NCBI RefSeq assembly: GCF_030014955.1
Contig: NZ_JAGRPV010000001.1
Location: 1,736,001-1,800,000, forward strand
Reading direction: 5' to 3'
From: Cohnella hashimotonis
GTDB taxonomy: Bacteria; Bacillota; Bacilli; Paenibacillales; Paenibacillaceae
DNA: 64,000 nucleotides
Shown here: one piece after another, positions 26,053-35,014 of the stretch
Numbering within the stretch: the stretch's first letter is position 1
Layout of the letters: every line of letters starts with the position of its first letter
Translations under genes and position numbers: made by a program
The notes under the pieces: model-generated
Database searches by the model: none
Told to the model about the DNA's origin: nothing
What the model saw: the letters and a program-made list of their open reading frames with translations, nothing else

Positions 26053-27809
26053 CGACCAAATCGTATATCAAGGATTATCCGCGGCCGCAGTTCGTGCGCG
26101 ACAGCTGGCTGAACCTGAACGGCCGATGGAGCTTCCGCTTTGACGATGAAAACGCGGGGGAAAAACTAAGATGGCAGGAGACGTTCGAAGGCACGCATAC
26201 GATCAACGTACCGTTCACGTACGAGACGCAGGCGAGCGGGATCGGCGAAGAAGCGTTCCATCCGCAAGTCTGGTACAGCCGGTCCGTTCCGATCCCGAAG
26301 GAGGCCGAGGGCAAGCGAGTGCTGCTGCACTTCCAGGCCGTCGACTATATCGCCAAAGTATGGGTGAACGGGACGATGGCGGGCGCCCATCAGGGCGGCT
26401 ATGCGGCTTTTAGCTTCGATATCACGCCGTATCTGGTCTTCGGGGCCGACAATACGATTACGCTCAAGGCCGAGGACAGCGACAGCTGCACGCAGCCGCG
26501 GGGCAAACAGCGCTGGACGAAGGACAACTTCGAATGCTTCTATGTTCAGACCACCGGCATCTGGCAGACGGTGTGGCTGGAGTACGCGGCGGAGCAGCGG
26601 CTCGATCGCGTCAAGATCACGCCGGACATCGACCGCAATCGGGTTCGCTTCGACTATGAGGTAACCGGGACGGAGGCGGCGAACGGGCTTCGGCTCGAAG
26701 CGATCGTCACGTTGAAGGACAGGCCGGTGAAGCGCGTCGGTCTCGATATCGATCGTCCGTGCCTATCGGTCGAGGTCGATCTCGTGCATGAAGCGAACGG
26801 TCCGTGGAAAAAAAGCTGGTGGTCGCCGGAGCTTCCGAATCTGTACGACGTGGAATTTGTGCTGTACGCAGGCGGCGAAGTGGTGGACCGCGTCGGCTCC
26901 TACTTCGGCATGCGCAAGATCTCGATCGAGAAAAACAAGGTGCTGTTGAACAACGTGCCGTTCTATCAGCGATTGATCCTCGATCAAGGTTACTGGACGG
27001 AGAGCCATCTGACGCCGCCGAACGAGGAGGCGCTTATCGAAGACATCGACAAGGTAATGGAGATGGGCTACAACGGCGTGCGCAAGCATATGAAAATCGA
27101 GGATGCTCGCTTTCTTTATTGGTGCGACGTGAAGGGACTGCTCGTGTGGTCCGAGATGGCGGCGACGTTCGAGTACCACGACCGGGCCGTCGAGGCGTTT
27201 TCGAAGGAATGGCTGGAGATCGTCCGTCAGCAGTACAATCATCCGAGCATCGTCGCATGGGTGCCGTTCAACGAATCGTGGGGCATCTCCTCCATTCTCC
27301 GCGACCGCAGCCAGCAGAAGTTCACGGAGGGCATCTACCATCTGACCAAGGCGATCGATCCGAATCGTCCGGTCATCGCGAACGACGGCTGGGAGCATAC
27401 CGTGTCGGATATTCTGACGCTGCACGATTATGTCGAAACCGGGGACGAATTTCTGAAGCGGTATGCGGATCTCGAAGCGATCACAGATAACGATACGACT
27501 TGCAACAAGTGGAAGTATGCTTTTGCCGAAGGCTACGGTTACAGGGGGCAGCCAATTATGATCACCGAGTTCGGCGGGATCGCGTACCGGTCGGAAAAAG
27601 GCTGGGGCTATGGCCGCCAAGTCGATTCGGACGAAGCGTTCATCGAGCGATTCGAGGGTCTGACCCGCGCGATCCGCAGCGTAGAAGGCATCTGCGGCTA
27701 CTGCTATACGCAGGTGACCGACGTGCAGCAGGAGGTTAACGGATTGCTGACCGAGGACCGCAAGCCCAAGATCCCGCTGGAACGGATCCGGGAGATTAAT
27801 TTGTCCTAA
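26049..27809 (+). CDS. Glycoside hydrolase family 2 enzyme (beta-glycosidase)
   Basis: This 586-residue protein has the three GH2 domains: an N-terminal jelly roll (about 10-180, with WYSRSVPIPKEAEGKRVLLHF), an immunoglobulin-like domain, and a TIM barrel. The acid/base is Glu409 in WVPFNESWG and the nucleophile Glu507 in MITEFGGIAYRS, so it should be active. The substrate could be a beta-galactoside, beta-glucuronide or beta-arabinoside; sequence alone does not decide. There is no signal peptide. ATG overlaps the GH51 stop (ATGA), indicating translational coupling. It is the last gene of the operon and is followed by a terminator. Confidence 0.92.
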   Translation: MTTKSYIKDYPRPQFVRDSWLNLNGRWSFRFDDENAGEKLRWQETFEGTHTINVPFTYETQASGIGEEAFHPQVWYSRSVPIPKEAEGKRVLLHFQAVDYIAKVWVNGTMAGAHQGGYAAFSFDITPYLVFGADNTITLKAEDSDSCTQPRGKQRWTKDNFECFYVQTTGIWQTVWLEYAAEQRLDRVKITPDIDRNRVRFDYEVTGTEAANGLRLEAIVTLKDRPVKRVGLDIDRPCLSVEVDLVHEANGPWKKSWWSPELPNLYDVEFVLYAGGEVVDRVGSYFGMRKISIEKNKVLLNNVPFYQRLILDQGYWTESHLTPPNEEALIEDIDKVMEMGYNGVRKHMKIEDARFLYWCDVKGLLVWSEMAATFEYHDRAVEAFSKEWLEIVRQQYNHPSIVAWVPFNESWGISSILRDRSQQKFTEGIYHLTKAIDPNRPVIANDGWEHTVSDILTLHDYVETGDEFLKRYADLEAITDNDTTCNKWKYAFAEGYGYRGQPIMITEFGGIAYRSEKGWGYGRQVDSDEAFIERFEGLTRAIRSVEGICGYCYTQVTDVQQEVNGLLTEDRKPKIPLERIREINLS

Positions 27810-27830
27810 GCATTTGGACCTTAGCAAACG

Positions 27831-27866
27831 AAAAGCCGATTCCGGAGTCGTCCGGGATCGGCTTTT
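27831..27866 (+). terminator. Terminator of the glycan operon
   Basis: AAAAGCCGATTCC (27831-27843) pairs with GGGATCGGCTTTT (27853-27865), with one G-T pair, and ends in a T-run. Confidence 0.85.
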
Positions 27867-27964
27867 TCTGATCAGTTTGAACCTTTCATGCGGGAGAGCT
27901 CAGGCATTCGTCGAGTCGTCAGACGTATTCTTACGAAGTCGGGTCCGCCCAAAAAAAGGGGGCG

Positions 27965-29242
27965 CTACTCTGCCTTCAGCCGCTCGATATCAAGGAAATC
28001 GTGCTCTTGGCTGTAAGCGGGCACACCGTGGATGCCGACGTCGAGACCGACGAGCTCTTCGTCGCGGGAGACGCGCACGGGTCGCCAGGCATTGATGAGC
28101 TTAAGGGCGCCCCAGGTGAGCGCGAAGCCCCAGACGGCGACGACGGCAAGCCCGAGGGCTTGAACGCCAAGCAGCTTCCAGCCGCCGCCGTAAAACAAGC
28201 CGGCGTTAGGGGACAGGCTCGGCACGGCGAACAGACCGACCGCGAGCGTGCCGATACTGCCGCATATCCCGTGAACGGCGAAGGCGCCTACCGGATCGTC
28301 GACGCGACGACGCTCGAGCCATTCGGTTGCCAGCACCATCGCGATGCCGCTGAACGCGCCGATGAAAATGGCCGCTCCGTCCGATACGAAGGCGCAGCCT
28401 GCGGTGATGCCGACAAGGCCGGCTAGCGCGCCGTTAATAACCGTAGGCGGGTCCGCTTTTTGATAGCGCAAAATGGTAAACAAGATGCAGGCAGCGCTGC
28501 CTGCCGCGGAGGCGAGCATCGTCGTTACGGCAATGTGGCCGATGTTCGGATTGGTCGCGCTGAGCGTGCTCCCCGAATTGAAGCCGAACCAGCCGAACCA
28601 AAGAATGAAGGCGCCGACGGAAGCGAGCGGGAGGTTGGAGGGCGGGACGATGTTGACCCGGCCGTCCTCGGCGAACCTGCCGATGCGCGGACCGAGGAAC
28701 AGGGCGGCTGCCAGCGCGGCGAAGCCTCCGAGCGCATGAATGGCCGCAGAGCCGGCGAAGTCGACCATTCCCAGCTTCGCGAGCCAGCCGCCGGCGGACC
28801 AGATCCAGTGACCGGAGATCGGATAGATAAGCCCGGTCATGACAATCGTGTAGACGATGTACGCGCGGAAATGAATGCGCTCGGCGACGGCGCCGGATAC
28901 GATGGAGATGACGGCAATGACGAATGCGCATTGGAACAGCCAGAAGGTGTCCGTCGAGATGTTCAGGCTGAGATGGGACAAGTCGCCCTTCATGCCGAAG
29001 CCGGACGTTCCGATCAAGCCGCCGGCATCCTTGCCGTACATTAGCGCGAAACCGACGGCGTAGAACAACAGGGCGCCGAACGAGATGTCCACGAATACCT
29101 TCATGATGATGCTGACCGCGTTTTTTTGCCGGACGAAGCCTGCTTCGAGCAGCGCAAAGCCGCCTTCCATCAATAAGATCATCGCGGCGGTCAATACAAC
29201 CCATATTGTATCGACGCCGCTGGAGAGCGTCTCCAACGTCAT
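27965..29242 (-). CDS. amt: Ammonium transporter, Amt family
   Basis: This 425-residue membrane protein conducts ammonium. It has about eleven hydrophobic helices and the Amt marks GGFALLEAGFVRQKN, ILWFGWFGFNSGS, GALAGLVGITAGCAFV and FAVHGICGSIGT (with the pore His). The C-terminal cytoplasmic tail has EELVGLDVGIHGVPAY, the usual end of the family. ATG at 29242 follows GGGGAAG; the longer ORF from 29308 would include a Ser/Lys-rich extension without a ribosome site. There is no adjacent glnK. The promoter upstream is perfect consensus with a GlnR/TnrA box, so expression should rise under nitrogen limitation. Confidence 0.95.
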   Translation of the reverse strand: MTLETLSSGVDTIWVVLTAAMILLMEGGFALLEAGFVRQKNAVSIIMKVFVDISFGALLFYAVGFALMYGKDAGGLIGTSGFGMKGDLSHLSLNISTDTFWLFQCAFVIAVISIVSGAVAERIHFRAYIVYTIVMTGLIYPISGHWIWSAGGWLAKLGMVDFAGSAAIHALGGFAALAAALFLGPRIGRFAEDGRVNIVPPSNLPLASVGAFILWFGWFGFNSGSTLSATNPNIGHIAVTTMLASAAGSAACILFTILRYQKADPPTVINGALAGLVGITAGCAFVSDGAAIFIGAFSGIAMVLATEWLERRRVDDPVGAFAVHGICGSIGTLAVGLFAVPSLSPNAGLFYGGGWKLLGVQALGLAVVAVWGFALTWGALKLINAWRPVRVSRDEELVGLDVGIHGVPAYSQEHDFLDIERLKAE

Positions 29243-29308
29243 TCTACTTCCCCCAGAATGCTTCGATTTTTTGTCGCATGACCACAAGAAGAATAAAAAT
29301 ACGACCAA

Positions 29309-29337
29309 ATTATATATTTAGAAGTCATATATGTCAA
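29309..29337 (-). promoter_or_regulatory. Consensus sigma-A promoter of amt
   Basis: On the minus strand TTGACA (29337-29332) is followed after exactly 17 bases by TATAAT (29314-29309). Confidence 0.85.
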
Positions 29338-29344
29338 CGAAACA

Positions 29345-29361
29345 TGTTATGAAAAATGACA
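29345..29361 (-). promoter_or_regulatory. GlnR/TnrA box of amt
   Basis: The 17-mer TGTTATGAAAAATGACA matches TGTNA-N7-TNACA at every fixed position. It lies within a longer inverted repeat AACATGT...ACATGTT (29341-29365). Its centre is about 51 bases upstream of the predicted transcript start, a position from which TnrA activates in Bacillus. Confidence 0.8.
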
Positions 29362-29446
29362 TGTTAAAGAGGCTGGGTAGCGCCTCAGTCCCGAGACCGA
29401 GGCAAGTTACATCCCGCGCCGCTATGGATGCGATTCGACTTTCCTT

Positions 29447-29452
29447 TATAAT
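29447..29452 (+). promoter_or_regulatory. Probable -10 element of liaF
   Basis: TATAAT at 29447-29452, 45 bases before the liaF start. No clear -35 was found, so an alternative activator may be needed. Confidence 0.4.
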
Positions 29453-29496
29453 GTAACCAGCAGAACCTATTCGTACAGAAAACTGGAGGAACCCCT

Positions 29497-30675
29497 ATGC
29501 AGCAATCGGTGCTTCACCGCATTTTTTGGGGCTTTATTCTGATCGGCGGCGGCCTGATCTTTTTATTGAATCAGAGCGGGATCATCGAGGTGGATATCGG
29601 CTATCTATTTTCGAACTACTGGCCCGTCTTGATGATCTTTTTCGGCATTCAGGGGATGCTGCTGCAGCGGAGAAACGGATTCGGCTGGAATTCGATCGTC
29701 GTTTTGATGGGACTTTTTTTCCTGGGGCGCAATTTGGGATGGCTGCATTGGGAGCTCGGCGATTTGATTCGTTTCGCCATTCCCGCCGCTCTTATCATAG
29801 CCGGTCTCAATATGGTTTTCAGAGGAAGCGGTTGCGGAAAATCGAAAAAGAAATGGGAGGAAAGCGGCTGGAACGAAGTGACGCCTCCGCCCGCTCCCAA
29901 GCCGTTCGAAGCTCCGCTGCCGCCGCCTCCTCCGCCGCAACCGTATGACAGCCCGACTGCTTTTGCCGATGATCCCGTTCCGGGAGACTCGCACGCGGCC
30001 GAGCGGCGTTCGGAGGATCCTGGCGAAGGCGATGCGCGAGGGCGCGGCTGGGATCCGACCGATCGTCTGAGCCAGCGCATGGAGCGGCGCCAGGAACGGA
30101 TGGACCACTTCAACGCCAGGATGCAGGAGCGCGTCGAACGGATCCATGCCAAGCACCGCGAGCGTCATCAAGCCAAGGCGCGTGAACGTCATGCGAGGCA
30201 CGGACATTTCGATGAGCAAGCTTATGGCGGGGGCAACGAAACCGAGCGGATGTGGAAGGAATATCACCGCCCGCCCGGCCATTCGATGCGAGGATCCCGT
30301 ATCGACCACAGCCGATTCATCGGCGACGTGCACATCGGACAGGAGATGTGGGAGCTTCAGCCGATGAGCATCTCGCATTTTATCGGAGACACGACGATCG
30401 ATCTGACGCGCGCACATATTCCCGTCGGCGAGACCCGTATCTACGTATCCGCGTTTATCGGGGACGTCAAGGCGTATGTGCCGGGCGATCACAGCGTCGG
30501 CATCCGCGTCGTCTCGAGCTGCCTGATCGGAGACGTGAAGGTGCTGGAGCAGAAACGCGGCGGCCTCTTCAATCAGATGTCTGCGGAGACGCCGGGATTT
30601 CAGGATACAGACAAACAAGTGGTGCTTATCGTTAGCTGCTTCATTGGCGACGTGCGCGTGACGAAGGTGGGATAA
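29497..30675 (+). CDS. liaF: LiaF-like cell-envelope stress regulator with long linker
   Basis: This 392-residue membrane protein is of the LiaF type, which inhibits the LiaRS two-component system until cell-wall stress occurs. It has four hydrophobic helices (about 9-29, 40-56, 64-80 and 91-108) and a C-terminal toast-rack domain with five IGD repeats: FIGD at 274, 295 and 320, LIGD at 343 and FIGD at 382. Bacillus LiaF has about 240 residues; the excess is a linker (about 110-265) with a proline run (130-148) and an Arg/His/Glu-rich helical part (186-240). Upstream AACTGGAGG precedes the ATG. LiaS and LiaR follow at 6-bp spacings; liaI, liaH and liaG are missing here. Confidence 0.88.
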   Translation: MQQSVLHRIFWGFILIGGGLIFLLNQSGIIEVDIGYLFSNYWPVLMIFFGIQGMLLQRRNGFGWNSIVVLMGLFFLGRNLGWLHWELGDLIRFAIPAALIIAGLNMVFRGSGCGKSKKKWEESGWNEVTPPPAPKPFEAPLPPPPPPQPYDSPTAFADDPVPGDSHAAERRSEDPGEGDARGRGWDPTDRLSQRMERRQERMDHFNARMQERVERIHAKHRERHQAKARERHARHGHFDEQAYGGGNETERMWKEYHRPPGHSMRGSRIDHSRFIGDVHIGQEMWELQPMSISHFIGDTTIDLTRAHIPVGETRIYVSAFIGDVKAYVPGDHSVGIRVVSSCLIGDVKVLEQKRGGLFNQMSAETPGFQDTDKQVVLIVSCFIGDVRVTKVG

Positions 30676-30681
30676 CGACTG

Positions 30682-31722
30682 ATGCCGAAGCTGCTTCGCA
30701 ATATCAAGTGGGAGTGGGCTTTTTATGCGACGCTCTCGGGCGCCGTCGTGGTGGGCGTCATCTACGGCCTGTGGCGTCCTCATATTGAGGCGCTGCCTGC
30801 GGGCGCGGCCATCTACAGGCTGATTCCCTTGCTGATCGCCGTCCGGATCGTCAGCGCGTACTTCCGGGGCAGGAGGTATCAGAGCCGTATCGACGCGCTC
30901 CAGGAGGCGCTCAAGCAGTCGGCCGCCGGCAATTGGGAGGCGAGGCTCCCGGAGGAGCGGACCGATGCGTTCGCCGGCTCGTATCGCGAATTCAACCGGC
31001 TGCAGCTGGGGCTGGCCGAACGGCTTCGCCTGCTGCAGCAGCTCGGCGAGAAGGAAGTGATGGGCAAGGCGGCCACCGTAGAGGAAGCGGTGCTCGAGGA
31101 GCGCAGGCGGCTGGCCAGGGACCTTCACGATACGGTGAGCCAGCAGCTGTTCGCCATCCATATGAGCGCTTCGGCGCTGCCGGCGCTCGTGGACAAGAAC
31201 CCCGAGCATGCCGGCCGCGTCATGCAGCAGCTCATCGAGATGTCCAAGGCCGCGCAGCGCCAGATGCGCGGCCTGATCGCGCAGTTGCGGCCGCTGGAGC
31301 TGCAGGGCAGGACGCTGCCGGAGGCGCTGGACCGCTGGTTCCCGGATTACTGCCGGCAAAACGGCATGCAGGGCACGCTCGACGTGCGCGTATCCGCTGC
31401 GCTGCCGCCCGCCATGGAGCATCAGCTCTTTTTGATCATTCAAGAGGCGATGGCCAACGTCATGAAGCATTCGGGCGCGGACGAAGTCAGGCTCGTCCTG
31501 GGAGAGACCGACAGGCAAGTACTGTTATCGATCGACGACGACGGCGATGGCTTCAGCGCGGATCGGGTCAAGGCGGGCTCGTACGGGCTGACCACCATGC
31601 GCGAGCGCGCGATTCAGCTCGGAGGCGACGTCGAGATTGCGACCAAACCAGGCGCTGGCACGCGTATCAAGGTCGGATTGCCCAAGTTCGCCCATGCGAT
31701 CGAAGGAAACGGAAGGGGATAA
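30682..31722 (+). CDS. liaS: LiaS-like sensor histidine kinase
   Basis: This 346-residue kinase has two membrane helices (about 13-31 and 44-60) with almost no extracellular loop, as in intramembrane-sensing kinases. The HisKA_3 motif ERRRLARDLHDTVSQQLFA has His149. The ATPase domain shows IIQEAMANVMKHSGAD, DDDGDGF and YGLTTMRERA. It starts 6 bp after liaF and ends 6 bp before liaR. The family partner is LiaR. It is expected to sense envelope stress together with LiaF. Confidence 0.92.
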   Translation: MPKLLRNIKWEWAFYATLSGAVVVGVIYGLWRPHIEALPAGAAIYRLIPLLIAVRIVSAYFRGRRYQSRIDALQEALKQSAAGNWEARLPEERTDAFAGSYREFNRLQLGLAERLRLLQQLGEKEVMGKAATVEEAVLEERRRLARDLHDTVSQQLFAIHMSASALPALVDKNPEHAGRVMQQLIEMSKAAQRQMRGLIAQLRPLELQGRTLPEALDRWFPDYCRQNGMQGTLDVRVSAALPPAMEHQLFLIIQEAMANVMKHSGADEVRLVLGETDRQVLLSIDDDGDGFSADRVKAGSYGLTTMRERAIQLGGDVEIATKPGAGTRIKVGLPKFAHAIEGNGRG

Positions 31723-31728
31723 TCGGAA

Positions 31729-32406
31729 ATGAGCGGAATAAGCGCGATGCAAAGCCCGAGCGGCGTATTGATCGTAGACGATCACGAGATGGTGAGGGCC
31801 GGCATTCGGACGTATCTGATGCTGGACGACCGTTTTGAGGTGATCGGGGAGGCTTCGGGCGGGCAGGAAGCGATCGACCGGCTTGACGCCGGCGCGTACG
31901 GAGGCCGAGTCCCCCAGCTTGTGCTGATGGATCTGATGATGCCCGGCATGGACGGCGTCGAGTCGACCCGCGCCATGCTGGCCAAGTATCCGCATGTACG
32001 CGTCATTATACTGACGAGCTTTCTGGAGGATGACAAAATTGTGGCCGCGATCGAAGCGGGAGCCGTAAGCTATGTGCTCAAGACGGTGTCGGCGGACGAG
32101 CTCGTCTATGCGATGCAGGGGGCGCTGCGCGGCATGCCGGTCATGAGCGGCGACGTCTCGCAGGCATTGACCCGCGGCCTTCGCAGACGGACGGCGCAGG
32201 ATGAGGACGAGGGACTGACGGAGCGCGAGCGGGAGGTGCTGCTGCTCATTGCCGAGGGCAAGTCCAACAAGGAGATCGGGGACGAGCTGCATATCAGCAT
32301 CAAAACGGTGAAGACCCACGTCAGCAACCTTCTTATGAAATGCGAGCTCGAGGACCGGACGCAGCTGGCTATTTTCGCGCACCGCAAGGGGTGGGCCAAG
32401 GCGTAG
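31729..32406 (+). CDS. liaR: LiaR-like response regulator (NarL family)
   Basis: This 225-residue protein has a receiver domain with Asp68 in LVLMDLMMPGMDG and the conserved Lys in SYVLKTVSADE. Its C-terminal LuxR-type helix-turn-helix is LTEREREVLLLIAEGKSNKEIG (in pieces: EREVLLLIAEGKSNKEIGDE) and SIKTVKTHVSNLL. It is the last gene of liaFSR. ATG at 31729 and a second at 31747 are both possible; the first has GGGG-rich upstream sequence. Its operator was not located in the window. Confidence 0.92.
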   Translation: MSGISAMQSPSGVLIVDDHEMVRAGIRTYLMLDDRFEVIGEASGGQEAIDRLDAGAYGGRVPQLVLMDLMMPGMDGVESTRAMLAKYPHVRVIILTSFLEDDKIVAAIEAGAVSYVLKTVSADELVYAMQGALRGMPVMSGDVSQALTRGLRRRTAQDEDEGLTEREREVLLLIAEGKSNKEIGDELHISIKTVKTHVSNLLMKCELEDRTQLAIFAHRKGWAKA

Positions 32407-32452
32407 GCGAAGCGCAGGAAAAGGGGCGAGCGCATAGTCGATTCGCGAAATA

Positions 32453-32561
32453 ACGATGCGCCGCATACTTATTTGGCGCGTACGATGTGCCGTATTCTTA
32501 TTTGGCGCGTAGCTGGCTGGAATGGCGGAACAACGATGTACCGCATTCTTAAGCGGAGCGT
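32453..32561 (+). repeat. Three imperfect 29-bp repeats downstream of liaR
   Basis: Copies of 29 bp lie at 32453-32481, 32482-32510 (direct tandem) and 32533-32561. All begin ACGATG; the first two end TTATTTGGCGCGT and the third ends TTAAGCGGAGCGT. They occupy most of the gap between liaR and the YugN-like gene. Function unknown. Confidence 0.9.
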
Positions 32562-32659
32562 GGCGGGCCATCTGACTGAATGACGAACGGGTGACGATGC
32601 CGGCGAGGTTTAGCTTACCAGTCAATCGGGCATTATATGGCTAAAAAGGCGGAATACCC

Positions 32660-33073
32660 ATGCAGCAGCTGTCATCGCGACTTGCTTCGACGCAGGTTTC
32701 ATACATTCAGGCGCAGGAAGGCCTTGACGATCTCGGATTTAACCTGGGCGGCAACTGGGATTACAAGACCGGCTCGTTCGACCGGGCGCTCGACAGAGAG
32801 CACAAGGTCTGGCTGCGGCTCCCCTTCGAGGTGGAACGGGGCGAGCTCGACGCAGAAGCGGAGAAGACCGATGCGATCATCCGGTTTGGCCAACCTTATG
32901 TCCTGAGGCACGAATATGAGGAAGGCCTGGATCAGGACGCGCAGCCGCGCACGCTCGGCGGTTTTTTCGACCAGTTCGCCGCGCCTTCGAACCCCGATGC
33001 CCAAATCGACGAATCATGGATCCGCGAAGCGGAGAGAGTGCTAGAGCAAGCGGAGGCTAAGTTTTTACACTAA
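32660..33073 (+). CDS. YugN-like family protein
   Basis: This 137-residue cytoplasmic protein resembles the YugN-like family of Bacilli, whose role is unknown. It contains a family-like core with LGFNLGGNWDYKTGSFD, VWLRLPFEVERGELD and IIRFGQPYVLRHEYEEGLD. The C-terminal part (FFDQFAAPSNPDAQIDESWI) also fits. It has no membrane segment or cysteine. ATG at 32660 has AAGGCGG upstream. A terminator follows. It is probably expressed alone. Confidence 0.8.
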   Translation: MQQLSSRLASTQVSYIQAQEGLDDLGFNLGGNWDYKTGSFDRALDREHKVWLRLPFEVERGELDAEAEKTDAIIRFGQPYVLRHEYEEGLDQDAQPRTLGGFFDQFAAPSNPDAQIDESWIREAERVLEQAEAKFLH

Positions 33074-33134
33074 CCGCTATTAACCGGATTTACTAAGCGA
33101 TCGTCCGCCAGTTAGATGGGGATATTCGAACGGC

Positions 33135-33171
33135 AGCCCTCCGGCGACACGGGGGGCATTTCTCTTTTTTT
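33135..33171 (+). terminator. Terminator after the YugN-like gene
   Basis: GCCCTCCG (33135-33142) pairs with CGGGGGGC (33150-33157), one G-T pair, followed after a short gap by a run of eight Ts. Confidence 0.75.
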
Positions 33172-33291
33172 AACTTTTTAATATTGATTCAGTTCACTTT
33201 AAGATTGTTTTAAGGTAAGTAGGCGAATATGTAGTCAAGAAGAACAACGACCGCAGGCGCTAACGCCACGGTGACATGGGAGGAATCGAAC

Positions 33292-35004
33292 ATGGACGAT
33301 CAGAACAAAAAGCCGGAAGACAATCTCTTCGGGTTCCGATATGGCAACGAACGCGAAGAGAACGGCGAAGAGGGAACGGCGAAAGGGCCGGAGTTCCGGT
33401 ATGCGGATCATGCGGAAACGCGCGAGACGAACGCACGCGAGGAAGGCTACAGCGAAGCGGCTTCGGGTTCGGATACGCCGGACGCCGGATTTACGCCTCA
33501 CAGAGAAGAAGAAACGAGGTTCACTTACGGACCTTTTGGCTCGGACCGCGAGCGCAGCACATCGTATGGCTCAGCCTACGATAGCGGCAGCGGCGCGAGC
33601 GAGCGTCCCGCGACGCCGGCGGTTCAGCAGACCGAAAGGGAGTACCGGCCGTTCACTGTATCGGGCAACGGCAGGAACTGGGAAGCCTCCAAGCCTCCGC
33701 GCAGATCTTCGATCCGGTCGGTATTCGCTTCGTTCATGGCCGGCGTAGTCGTCGTCGGCGGACTGATGTTCGCGGCCGATCGCGGCGACTGGTTCAGCAC
33801 CAAGGCCGCTGCACCGGCATCGGCCGCGGTATCGACGCCCAGCGACAATGGCGGCGCCAAGACGGTAGCCAATGTCACCGATACGGTAAGGCCGAACAAC
33901 ATCTCGAAGATTTTCGAGCAGGCTAGCCCGGCAGTCGTTAAAATCGAAACCTACGTCAAGGCTTCCAGCCGCGGCAGCTCGGGCAACAGCTGGATGGACG
34001 ACAATCCGCTGTTCCGTCAGTTTTTCGGCGATGATTATGGTGACGGCTCCGGCGGAAACGGGGGCAACGGCGGCAACGGCAGTGGCAACGGGTCGGACGG
34101 CAGCGGTTCGCTGCAGGAGGAAGGCATGGGCTCTGGTTTCATTTTCGACTCCACGGGCTATATCCTGACCAACCAGCACGTAATCGCCGACGCGGACGAG
34201 ATCAAAGTTACCGTTACCGGCCATCAAGAGCCCTATACGGCGAAGCTGCTCGGCTCGAGCTACGATCTGGACCTCGCGGTGCTGAAGATCGAAGGCACGG
34301 ACTTCCCGACGCTTAAGCTTGGCGATTCCGGCGCTTCCAACATGGGCGACTGGGTCGTGGCGATCGGCAATCCGTACGGCTTCGACCACACGGTCACCGT
34401 CGGCGTACTCAGCTCCAACGAACGCGAGATCAGCATCCAGGATTCGGACGGCACGCGCAACTACGAGCACCTGCTGCAAACGGATGCTTCGATCAACCCC
34501 GGCAACTCCGGCGGACCGCTGATCAATCTCAACGGCGAAGTCATCGGCATCAACACCGCCGTCAGCTCGCAGGCGCAAGGCATCGGCTTCGCAATCCCGA
34601 CGAGCACGATTACCGAAGTGCTGGATAACCTTAAATCCAATACCAAGATTCCGGCGAAGCCGTCTCCGTTCATCGGCGCGACGCTGCAGGACATCAGCAG
34701 CTCCGCCGCACGCCAACTGGGACTGTCAAGCACGGACGGTTCGCTCGTCAACAGCATTTTGTACAACTCGCCGGCTTACAAGGCTGATCTCCGTCAATAC
34801 GACGTCATCCTCGGCATGGACGGCACGAATTACAAGACGAAGGAAGAGCTGATTGCCGCGATTCAGAAGAAAGGCGTAGGCGACAAGGCAGTGCTGAACG
34901 TGTACCGCGACGGCAAGAAGATCGATCTGACGCTCACGATCGGCAACAAGAGCGATTTCGAGGATCAATCGACGCAGCAGCAACAGCAACAGCAACAACC
35001 GTAA
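33292..35004 (+). CDS. HtrA/DegP-like membrane-anchored serine protease
   Basis: This 570-residue protein has an acidic cytoplasmic N-terminal region (1-140), one membrane helix (about 143-161), and an extracytoplasmic trypsin-like domain with the triad His296 (LTNQHVIAD), Asp327 (YDLDLAVLK) and Ser406 (INPGNSGGPL). A PDZ domain lies at about 465-550, then a glutamine run at the C-terminus. A Gly/Asn-rich, flexible loop (about 252-275) lies just before the catalytic core. ATG at 33292 has GGGAGGAA 7 bases ahead; an upstream ATG at 33271 lacks one. The next genes encode a two-component system, as in CssRS control of HtrA in Bacillus. Confidence 0.93.
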   Translation: MDDQNKKPEDNLFGFRYGNEREENGEEGTAKGPEFRYADHAETRETNAREEGYSEAASGSDTPDAGFTPHREEETRFTYGPFGSDRERSTSYGSAYDSGSGASERPATPAVQQTEREYRPFTVSGNGRNWEASKPPRRSSIRSVFASFMAGVVVVGGLMFAADRGDWFSTKAAAPASAAVSTPSDNGGAKTVANVTDTVRPNNISKIFEQASPAVVKIETYVKASSRGSSGNSWMDDNPLFRQFFGDDYGDGSGGNGGNGGNGSGNGSDGSGSLQEEGMGSGFIFDSTGYILTNQHVIADADEIKVTVTGHQEPYTAKLLGSSYDLDLAVLKIEGTDFPTLKLGDSGASNMGDWVVAIGNPYGFDHTVTVGVLSSNEREISIQDSDGTRNYEHLLQTDASINPGNSGGPLINLNGEVIGINTAVSSQAQGIGFAIPTSTITEVLDNLKSNTKIPAKPSPFIGATLQDISSSAARQLGLSSTDGSLVNSILYNSPAYKADLRQYDVILGMDGTNYKTKEELIAAIQKKGVGDKAVLNVYRDGKKIDLTLTIGNKSDFEDQSTQQQQQQQQP

Positions 35005-35014
35005 AATTATCTGC

